Part shown: positions 56,949 to 64,000 of the stretch, piece after piece
Layout of the letters: every line of letters begins with the position of its first letter
Position numbering within the stretch: the first letter of the stretch is position 1
Assembly (NCBI GenBank): GCA_000733355.1
Contig: JNVV01000022.1
Location: 207,319 to 271,318 of the forward strand
Origin: Falciphora oryzae
Lineage: Eukaryota > Ascomycota > Sordariomycetes > Magnaporthales > Magnaporthaceae
DNA: 64,000 nt
Direction: 5' to 3'
The notes under the pieces: generated by a model
What the model was told of the DNA's origin: nothing
Databases searched by the model: none
What the model saw: the letters and a program-made list of their open reading frames with translations, nothing else
Position numbers and translations under genes: made by a program

Positions 56949-57551
56949 TCAAGAAGAGGGGGCGGGAGCATCGGTGTACAGGCAGCTGTTGGGCTCGGCA
57001 ACCGGGGCGGCGCGGAGCGAGATGGGGATGCAGTCCTTGCTGCCGCCGGGAGCGGCAACGCCGGCGCTGGTCCAGATGCGGTAGTGGCCGTCCTGGGGGC
57101 AGGCGAGGAAGCCGGCGCTGTTGTTCAGGGTGAGGGTGTTGAACTGGTCCAGGACGAAGGGGCCGCGCTCGCCGTTGCGCGAGGGGACGGGCTGGACGCC
57201 GGTGGTGTAGCCGGTGATGCCTTGGCCCATGCCGGAGCGGTCGGCCCAGAGCTGCTGCGGGGTGGCCGAGACGCGGTAGAGGAAGACCTCGCCGTTGATG
57301 AGGCGGAACTGGGCGTTGCCGTCGCTGGGCTTGTCGCACGAGGGCTTCCTGTCGTCGAGCTTGAGCCACAGGCGGTTGTCGGCGGCATTGACGAAGCGCA
57401 GGTGCGCGTCGGTGCCGGTGCGCTGGGCGAGCAGCTGGAAGACGGCGCCGTCGGCGATGGGCGCCGGGGGAGAGGCCTGGCGGGGGAGGACGGCGGCGGC
57501 CGAGGCGGCGGTGGCCAGGATGGCGGAGGTGGCGATGGTGTTGAAGTGCAT
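56949..57551 (-). CDS. phiA: PhiA-like secreted cell-wall protein
   Basis: Single exon, 200 residues. The signal peptide (MHFNTIATSAILATAASAAA) is followed by LPRQ, a probable pro-site, and the mature protein. The stretch ATPQQLWADRSGMGQGITGY followed by TTGVQPVP and NGERGPF is diagnostic of PhiA. Further shared features are the cysteine in RKPSCDK with DGNAQFRLINGEVFLY, and the C-terminal IWTSAGVAAPGG with KDCIPISLRA and SCLYTD. PhiA is a cell-wall protein needed for normal phialide and conidium development in Aspergillus; its function here is inferred from homology only. Cysteines are four (CDK, LAC, DC, SC), enough for two disulfides. Confidence 0.85.
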   Translation of the reverse strand: MHFNTIATSAILATAASAAAVLPRQASPPAPIADGAVFQLLAQRTGTDAHLRFVNAADNRLWLKLDDRKPSCDKPSDGNAQFRLINGEVFLYRVSATPQQLWADRSGMGQGITGYTTGVQPVPSRNGERGPFVLDQFNTLTLNNSAGFLACPQDGHYRIWTSAGVAAPGGSKDCIPISLRAAPVAEPNSCLYTDAPAPSS

Positions 57552-58520
57552 TTTGGCGGTGTTTGGGTTGGGTTGGAAAAGCGAGAGTAAACCACAAAAG
57601 TCCTTGTGAGCGAGTGTATAGGTTGAGTGAATTAGGATTATTAAGTGGTGAGTGTTCCTTTAGCCGTGGAGGGTTGAGATCGGAGGCTGGTGGGTGAGGA
57701 GGAGGAACAGAACAGCTGTTGGACTCGACATGTCCTCGACCCTTTATACCCGATATTCAATGGGGACCCAAGAGGCACCAGACGACCCTTGAAGCCGTCA
57801 TGGCACGGAGGACCCGTGTATTCCTTGCAGACGGTGTGGAGAGGCCCATTGTTACAGCGCTTGTGAAGTGTCTTCATGCTACGCAACCTGGCTCTAGGGA
57901 GCCACTGGAGCCCGGCTTTCCAACACAGCCTGCCGATCGCCCTTTCGTGCAGCACTGCCGCCCCGTAAATAGCGGGTCGCCCTGACATCATGCAGGCACG
58001 CTCGGCGCAGAATACGAGCCAGAATCTGGGGCTGGTGTGGGTCCGGGAAGAACCCGACGGGGAGCGACGAGCCCCTGGACTGCCGCGGTCTTGGCCAAAC
58101 ATGGAAAACCGCGGAAGGTGCGAGACTTGGTTTGGACAAAACCAGGAGACAGTGAGCATACGTGGTATTGAAATTTTTTTTTTTTTTTTTTTGGGCCCGT
58201 CTTGCTTGTGCCGTGGTCCCTGCCTGCACCTGCTATCCGAACATCAGAATCAAACCCCTTTTTGGCAGCCCCAGCCAGCATGTCGGACCCGAAAAAGGAG
58301 ACGAAAAACTCACGCTTGGTTCGTCTCACAGTTGGCGAGTCAACAACCGGATCGACACGCAAAGCAACCACAGAAACTCGTGCAGACGGTCAGGCTATCT
58401 TGACTCGAGCTTTGCCGCTACCGTTCGCGCCAGGAACCTGGGCTGGGCAGAATGTGCCGGCCACTCCGGGCGGGCAGTCCAATCTGCCAACAACAAACAA
58501 GACAGTATTTACACTCAGGT
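57552..58520. other. Intergenic region; no gene seen
   Basis: About 970 bp. The left end is the promoter of the PhiA-like gene. It contains a T19 run at 58174-58192. No supportable coding frame was found; frames across it overlap on both strands. Confidence 0.5.
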
Positions 58521-59855
58521 TCAGGGTCTGGCAGCACACTGTGCCGCGTCAAAGTTGGCCTCGAGGCTCGCCAGCACGTCCACCGGCAGCTCCTCCTGCG
58601 TGGACCTGTTGATGGTGCGGTTGTAGTCCACCGGCCCGTAGAGCGCCCACCCAGAAAGCGGCTGTAGGGTGCTGTGGTTGGCGCTTCCCGCGACAGCAGC
58701 CGCCATGAGGTCCTTCTTGCCCATCCGCAGCAGCGCATCGGCGTAGCCCGCCGGCGGGCCCTCCCTGACCGTCTTTCCCAGCGTCCCCGCCATGAGCGAT
58801 GCCGGGAACCGCTCCATGCCGCCGTGCTTGTGCATGATGAAGGGCACGTTGGCGTACCCGACGGGCAGCCGCCTCGGGTCGACTCGCGGGTACGTGACCC
58901 CGTCGAGCGTCACCTTGCCCGCCCCGTCCCGCACGCTGCGCCCGACCGGCCGCCCCCTATCGTCCCAGTAATGGAACCCCGTGATCCAGCCCCAGACGTG
59001 GTAAGGGGGGTCCCCGCAGACGCCGTACTCGGTGGCCGCCACCATGTTGTTCCAAAACCTGAGCGTCTCGGGCGCGTCGGGCTGCTCAAAAGTACGCACG
59101 AAGCGGCTCAGGATCGGGCGCAGCCTCTTCCCGTACGCCGCCGGCTCGTCGCCAAACTCGGCCAGGCGGTCCAGCTTGGCCAGCAGCGCCTCCCAGTCAT
59201 CCCGCCCGCCGAGCAGCGTGACCGACGGCAGGCCACAGACGACGTCACCCTCGAACTTGAAGTAGGCCTGCGTGAGGCCCATCATGAGCACGTTGGCCGT
59301 CATGCGGTCCTGGTCCGTCGTGGTGGTGAAGTTGGGCGCGATCCAGTCGCGGAGCCAGGGAGTCTTGACGCGCGCCTGGATCTCGTCCTGGAACCGGATC
59401 AGGACGTCCTCCCACGTGCAGCAGGCCTGCACGAATATCACCTCCTGCCCCTGGTGCGCCGCGAACAGGTCCCGGATCGACTCGGCGTGCGCGTTCATGA
59501 AGAAGTTCATCTGCGTCAGTATCGTGAACCACACCTCGTCCGGCCGCACCACAACGTGCAGGTGCTGGCCCCAGGCCTCGATGGCTCCTCGCACGAAGCT
59601 GTCCGACGAAGGGCGGTGACCGCCGCCTGACGACCCAAAGGTGACCTGGTCGTGCGAGGAGAGGATGATATCGGCTGTGATGTTGTTGAAGTCGTTCTCG
59701 GCGCTCTTCCGCCAGTACTCGTCCCTGGTGAGCGCCAAGGCCACCCCTTTGTACGGTTTGGGCTCGCCGCCGGGGAGCACCGTGATGCTGGCTAGGACGG
59801 CCGCCGTGTATAGACCGGCAAGAGCCGATAGGCCAGCGAGAGCGCTGCTCTTCAT
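58521..59855 (-). CDS. DUF4419-domain protein, probably secreted or membrane-anchored
   Basis: From the ATG at 59855 the protein has 444 residues. The longer frame to 59903 has no ATG. Residues 1-25 form a hydrophobic signal or anchor (SALAGLSALAGLYTAAVLAS). The DUF4419 core follows: HVVVRPDEVWFTILTQMNFF, then MNAHAESIRDLFAAHQGQE, DWIAPNFTTTTDQDRMTANV, LMMGLTQAYFKFEGDVVCGL and GIPSVTLLGGRDDWEALLAK-like text, then FWNNMVAATEYGVCG and WGWITGFHYWD. The family occurs widely in fungi, and its biochemical role is unknown to me. A TATAAATA box lies 131 bp upstream at 59986-59993. A three-copy 16-bp repeat lies further upstream. Confidence 0.85.
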   Translation of the reverse strand: MKSSALAGLSALAGLYTAAVLASITVLPGGEPKPYKGVALALTRDEYWRKSAENDFNNITADIILSSHDQVTFGSSGGGHRPSSDSFVRGAIEAWGQHLHVVVRPDEVWFTILTQMNFFMNAHAESIRDLFAAHQGQEVIFVQACCTWEDVLIRFQDEIQARVKTPWLRDWIAPNFTTTTDQDRMTANVLMMGLTQAYFKFEGDVVCGLPSVTLLGGRDDWEALLAKLDRLAEFGDEPAAYGKRLRPILSRFVRTFEQPDAPETLRFWNNMVAATEYGVCGDPPYHVWGWITGFHYWDDRGRPVGRSVRDGAGKVTLDGVTYPRVDPRRLPVGYANVPFIMHKHGGMERFPASLMAGTLGKTVREGPPAGYADALLRMGKKDLMAAAVAGSANHSTLQPLSGWALYGPVDYNRTINRSTQEELPVDVLASLEANFDAAQCAARP

Positions 59856-59985
59856 GGCGTTGAACGTATCCCCTAGAGGGCCACGGTAGGTAGGTCCGGT
59901 CACGATGAGACAATGGACACTTTGGTAGATACCAGTACTTGAGGTAAAGCAAGTTGCAGGCAGCCGCCCGCAAGCCGGCGAGGGA

Positions 59986-59993
59986 TATTTATA
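59986..59993 (-). promoter_or_regulatory. TATA box of the DUF4419 gene
   Basis: TATAAATA on the minus strand, 131 bp upstream of the ATG at 59855. Confidence 0.55.
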
Positions 59994-60012
59994 CCTCAGC
60001 GATCCAACCTTT

Positions 60013-60060
60013 CTTGTGCTCAGCAGTGCTTGTGCTCAGCAGTGCTTGTGCTCAGCAGTG
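60013..60060 (+). repeat. Three-copy 16-bp tandem repeat
   Basis: Three adjacent perfect copies of CTTGTGCTCAGCAGTG at 60013-60028, 60029-60044 and 60045-60060, in the promoter region of the DUF4419 gene (158-205 bp upstream of its ATG). Confidence 0.97.
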
Positions 60061-60874
60061 CTGAAAACATTCCAATGCCAAGGTGTATCTGTGCCATAAA
60101 GGGAACACGGAAAGACAGTGCAATGATTCCCCATTCCTTGCGGCGACGATCGTACCCTTTCTTCTCGTTCCATCGTCATCCATCGTCCCACCGCTACAGA
60201 AGACACTGCAGTGTTCGTATTAGCCGAACCCAGGAAAGCCTCGGGTTGGTGCTGCTGGTGCCCACGCCAAGCCAGGAGCTATTGCACAAACACAATATGT
60301 CGCAATTACAATCCTAGTTTTTTTCCCGAGGAGATGGCATCCCAAGAAGTTATTTTTGGCCCGGTGCCTATTTGGCTATATTGCCGCAGTCGTGCATCTT
60401 GCTGCCCTCGCTGAGCCTTTCCCCTCTCGCCAGACCTTTGGGAATACAAGTCGGACGTGAAAGCTCCAGGACCCCTCGTTTCGGTGTCCGGATTTGTTCA
60501 TCTCCCGTAATCTGCCTGGCTTCTGATCTCTGGCAGCGGAGAGGATTTATTCGTATAGGTGCTTGTTGTGAGACTACAGCTCGAGCCGAGATGTCACCAA
60601 GTCCACCATCAAGCTTCTTCGCCATTGGGCGGGAAAGTGTGCGAATGACGCAAGGAAGTCAACGAGGAGAAACACAGCTTACAAAAAATAGTACTTTGAG
60701 ACCGTTACGCCGAACTGGAAGCTGTCTAGATGCCGGACCGATAATTTATACAAGGAAGGATTGGGTATAAAAAGAGCAAACAAAGACGCTAATCGAAAAG
60801 TCGCCCAGTAACGGCCAAGTAAAAGCCGGCCAGTCAGAACCTGCATCTCTTCACGTGTGTGGAGAGTGCCCTCC
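60061..60874. other. Intergenic region; no gene seen
   Basis: 814 bp between the DUF4419 promoter repeat and the 3' end of the next minus-strand gene. No supportable coding frame. Confidence 0.5.
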
Positions 60875-62216
60875 TCATGTCCTCGTGGCACAGCCAAAAC
60901 TCCAGCGCCGCATGGGAGCGCAGTCGGCCGCGTCCCTGCTCCACGAACCTGGGCTTGACGCGGACTTCAGCCACCGGGCCAGCGCCAGCGCGCCGTGCGG
61001 CTTGATGGCCCGGAACCTCTTGAGCACGGCCCTGGGGACGACGTCGTCGAACATGTCGACCCGGTCCTTGATCGTAGCCCGCTCCACGGCCCAGGCGTCA
61101 AACTCGTCCGGGCGCGGCACGCGCCCAAACATCTCCTCATAGACGACCGCCCAGGCCGGCTCGATGTACCTTACGGGGGCGACGGGCTCGTAAGGGACCG
61201 GAGGCAGCATGCTGATCATCCTGGACAGGCACTGCGCGCTCCCAGACACCGTCGGGAGCAGCGAGCGGGCCCACGCCCGGACGGCCTGGAACGGCCACCA
61301 CCGAGCGTGCTCCTCGATCTGGCGACGGAGCGCCCATGGCCTTGCGTGCAGGCGCATCCGCCGCAGGTTCCTCCACCGGAGCCCTGCCCGCCCCGTATCG
61401 CCCAAGGAACCACAAACGTCAAGGCACGAAGGTAGATCCGAAGGCGGGCGGTCGAACTCGACTGAGGCAAACATCCAAGCATCGTGCTGGCAAACAGAGA
61501 CGGCCAGGGCCTCCCAAATGGCGGGGTACTCGTCCGGGAGCAGCCTCCCGCCAATGAGCTCACGGGCACTCTTCCGAACCGTGCGGAGCTCGCTATATTT
61601 GCGATAAGCCCAGAAGGAGGCTTGGCCGCTTCCGACTCCAGTGGCGTTCTCGATCGCCGCGGGCGGCTCCCGGAACCGGACGACCAGACCCTCGCGGCCA
61701 CAGAGGTTCTTGTCGAAGCTTGACAGAAACTGGCAGGCCTCGAACAGCTTGGCGCGAAGGACAAAGAACGAGACCATGGCGCTGTGGTTGTTGTGCTTGC
61801 CAGGGGCTTGGAATTCAAGCACAACCTTCCTGGGACGACAGAGGGTCATATTCTTCACCCATGCGTGGCTGTGGTCGCCTGTGTTGAAGCTCCAGGACGG
61901 GCCAGCGACCGATGTGAGCTGGACGTCGAGCCGCTCGTGGCTGTCCATGGTGGGCGTTACAAGCACCGGGCGGTGAGTACATGAGATGGGGTCGGTGCGC
62001 AGGCATTTGCACTGGAAATACCCGCCAGGGACGAGCCCCAAAACATCCTCGCGGACAGCCCTGCACGCCTGCATGAGACTGTATTGTGATATGGGTTTTG
62101 GGCCGCAGCTCTAGGCCATGGACTGCCCCCAGGATTATCTGCTGCCTTATCTCGCGGGGGAGGCGGAGCAGATAAAATGGCTTGTCCGCCTTGTTGCTTG
62201 ACCACCAGGTGAGCAT
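60875..62216 (-). CDS. Hypothetical F-box-like fungal protein with apparent frameshift
   Basis: The reading frame from ATG 62216 spells PFYLLRLPREIRQQIILGAV, similar to the start of fungal F-box-like and 2EXR-type proteins. Within about 125 bases the sensible reading moves to another frame: upstream codons of the second frame read SQYSLMQACRAVREDVLGLV, a normal continuation of such domains, and stay open to the stop at 60875. A T4 run at 62096-62099 (AAAA on the coding strand) sits at the junction, and loss of one base would restore continuity. Combined length would be about 447 residues. The rest is Arg/Trp/Pro-rich with no recognised domain. I cannot say whether the shift is real or a base-call error. 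Confidence 0.6.
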
Positions 62217-62576
62217 TTCGCTGAATCTGATCGCTCGCAGCTGGCTGGATTTGTTGTTGGATAGGGTAAGAGGCTGGGTCGTGGTTGAGAGTGGCGTGGA
62301 TACTAGAGCGTAAGGTGATGTTAAGGGGAATGCACCATCTACCAGTTCGATGAGTTCTTGTCTAGGAGGCAGCTTCGTTACATGTTGACGAATCTATCCA
62401 TCGGATAAGTCTCGTAATTGCCAGGAGTAGTGGAGATGATTAAACATTATCGGGAGAGGCGAACCCTCTGCCTTGAGTTGACTGGTTTCCACCGGTGCCT
62501 TTTAGTCCTGTTGAACTTTGGGAACGCCCCTGAAAGGATAAGAGAATAGCACGCAAGTGCCTCGATGCACCCGATT
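62217..62576. other. Intergenic region; no gene seen
   Basis: 360 bp between the hypothetical protein start and the end of the transcription-factor gene. No supportable coding frame. Confidence 0.5.
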
Positions 62577-64000
62577 TCAGAGAACCACGAGTTTATCCGT
62601 CTCAGTGCCTCCAAACCACGGGAAAAGGGGGAATTGAAGCCTCCTATTGCGCCCATTGAGAGGATCGTGTGGACTCCGATCCTTCTCAAGCTCAAAACTG
62701 GCATCCCGTTCTGTTCGAGCCTCGTCGCCCGGGCTAGAAATGTCGATTGGTTTTTGATATCGTTCGAGGGCTTCATTCGCTTCGGCGGTGCTTCGCCAAG
62801 ATGCATTAGGAGAATAAGATGATTTAGGTCGCGAAGCCGCATAGTCTGTAGGCGTTATATCTCGAGTGATGCTGCTGTGTGTTGTGGCCGAGGATAGCCC
62901 ACTGCTGCGAGTCGGGGGAGAGGCGCGGTCGGCCACGTCAGTCTCGAAACCGTCATCGCCGCTTTCTTCATCTTCAGAAACATTGTTCTGGTGTAGGAGG
63001 CTGTGAATGGCTAGCTTTTGGCGGGTGCGTTCAGCCCATGACATGTGCTGCTCGGAATGCTTGGGTTTGGCTATGGCGTCGGGTGTCTGGCTTTTCACCT
63101 TTTCTAATGCTTTTACATCGTTGCCCATAGCGTCCTCAAAACTTTCGCCATTCTGAAAGAGGGTGGGGGACGAAGACGGAAGAGACGATTCTCGATTAGA
63201 CACCAGTCTTTCGATATCGTCGATAATGGGCCTGACTAGGGGAGATGAGGGAAACAGCCGCTTCAGGGCAGCCAAGGCGAGCTCCGCCTGCTTGATTGCA
63301 GTGTCAGGGGTTGCGTTTGCGTGGTCGGTGGCATTGTGCTGGCGGGAACTGCAAATGTCAAGCGTGAGACGGATGGCGTGGTACGCACAGAGCGCGGTGT
63401 CATATTCGAGAAGGGGTAAGGAGACGCTGAGCTGATCTAGAGTCGATAGCGTCCCGGTTATTGCGAGGGCGTGTTCTAGACAAAGGCGCGCGGCGCTGGA
63501 CTTGTGGTGTTCATCAAGCTGAGCCAGAGCTGGAATCGGAACGGCTTGCGAGTAGCCGGCCAAGACTAGCCTGTGGAGATCGCAATGGCACTGATGCCAT
63601 GAAAGATTGAATGCAATATGGCGAGGGAGCCATGGGTCCTCGAGCAGTGCGGATATCCTGGAGGAAGTCAGAGCTGGTGGCATCGGCATCTGGGATGCAA
63701 TATCTGCCAGCTGGTCGCTAAGCTCTTTTGTGCGACTAGCCAGCTTTTGGGGCTCGCTGGCTAGACTTGTAATCCTCCTAGTCAGCCTCATGATTTCTCT
63801 CCGGACCGTCTCCAGGTTCACAAAGAGACTGTATGCGCCGAGATCGTCGGCCTCTGGCGCAGCTCGAGTGCCGGGAGAGGCCAGCTGGGAGTAATTGAAG
63901 GCCCTCTCGTGGCTAGGAGGCTGTATGCTGATGTTGTCGAGAGGGAAAAGCTCGAACTCTGTCAGACCAAGAGAGAAATAGCGATCTATCAGTCTAAGTG
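62577..64000 (-). CDS. Fungal transcription factor, C-terminal part (partial)
   Basis: The minus-strand frame is open from the window edge to the stop at 62577, about 474 residues; the start lies beyond 64000. The visible part begins with RYFSLGLTEFELFPLDNISI and continues LFVNLETVRREIMRLTRRIT, then DPWLPRHIAFNLSWHQCHCD, LHRLVLAGYSQAVPIPALAQ, SSAARLCLEHALAITGTLST and LPLLEYDTALCAYHAIRLTL. This helical pattern is the C-terminal half of the fungal-specific transcription factor domain found in Zn2Cys6 proteins, so a DNA-binding N terminus is expected outside the window. The last 180 residues are Ser/Asp-rich and likely disordered. The target genes cannot be predicted. Confidence 0.8.
   Translation of the reverse strand, partial: LRLIDRYFSLGLTEFELFPLDNISIQPPSHERAFNYSQLASPGTRAAPEADDLGAYSLFVNLETVRREIMRLTRRITSLASEPQKLASRTKELSDQLADIASQMPMPPALTSSRISALLEDPWLPRHIAFNLSWHQCHCDLHRLVLAGYSQAVPIPALAQLDEHHKSSAARLCLEHALAITGTLSTLDQLSVSLPLLEYDTALCAYHAIRLTLDICSSRQHNATDHANATPDTAIKQAELALAALKRLFPSSPLVRPIIDDIERLVSNRESSLPSSSPTLFQNGESFEDAMGNDVKALEKVKSQTPDAIAKPKHSEQHMSWAERTRQKLAIHSLLHQNNVSEDEESGDDGFETDVADRASPPTRSSGLSSATTHSSITRDITPTDYAASRPKSSYSPNASWRSTAEANEALERYQKPIDISSPGDEARTERDASFELEKDRSPHDPLNGRNRRLQFPLFPWFGGTETDKLVVL

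Noticed and set aside
1..64000. CRISPR array, tRNA or rRNA genes, transposon
   Set aside because: I scanned by eye for repeat-spacer structure, T-arm-like motifs (GGTTCGANNCC) and transposase or terminal-repeat signatures and found none that hold up. A proper tRNA search would be decisive.

Overview
The window is 64 kb of GC-rich nuclear DNA from a filamentous ascomycete. Evidence for this is the short GT..AG introns with branch sites such as CTAAC or CTGAC, the large share of secreted and membrane proteins, and typical Pezizomycotina families: a Pth11-like rhodopsin-domain receptor, PhiA, DUF4419, a signalling mucin Msb2, a Polycomb EED, and a Zn2Cys6-type regulator. The class is most likely Sordariomycetes. 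Magnaporthales is my guess: I recall that the rice-blast MSB2 and EED locus numbers lie close together, but I could not check this. Two runs of N (40697-40731 and 51443-51754) show a scaffolded draft assembly.

Layout. 1-7 kb: signalling mucin Msb2 (+) and an allantoate-permease-type MFS transporter (+). 9.4-10.2 kb: a secreted repeat precursor with four cationic peptide units separated by acidic linkers (+). 11-20 kb: a disordered protein with an in-frame TAG (-), complex I subunit NUO-29.9 (+), Pol I factor Rrn11 (+) and PRC2 subunit EED (-). 20-24.4 kb: a long stretch with no supportable gene. 24.4-28.1 kb: a two-PAS protein (+) and a Yip4-like Golgi protein (+). 29-34.2 kb: an ABCC/MRP transporter (-) with an in-frame TGA. 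36-42 kb: an alpha/beta hydrolase (+), a purine-rich low-complexity tract, a small secreted protein with three CX7C modules (-), and a Pth11-like receptor broken by a gap (+). 42.5-46.6 kb: an OTT_1508-type deaminase-fold protein (-) and a C2H2 zinc-finger protein (+). 47.9-52 kb: a secreted GMC oxidoreductase (+) and an FAD-dependent fumarate-reductase-like enzyme with a gap (-). 52.6-56.2 kb: a divergent ribosome-biogenesis pair, SSF1 (-) and RRP3 (+). 57-64 kb: PhiA (-), a DUF4419 protein (-), a hypothetical protein with an apparent frameshift (-), and the C-terminal part of a fungal transcription factor (-) that runs off the window.

This is ordinary core genome interleaved with secreted, sensing and transport genes. 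It is not a biosynthetic cluster and I saw no mobile element. The most striking candidate for something new is the 262-residue repeat precursor at 9429-10217. Its design (signal peptide, acidic spacers, near-identical amphipathic Lys-rich units, monobasic and dibasic processing sites) suggests it releases several copies of a cationic secreted peptide. The second is the 133-residue secreted protein at 38323-38724 with three evenly built CX7C modules. Three otherwise open genes carry an apparent lesion (stop at 13382, stop at 33428, frameshift at 62096), which may be assembly error or real decay.
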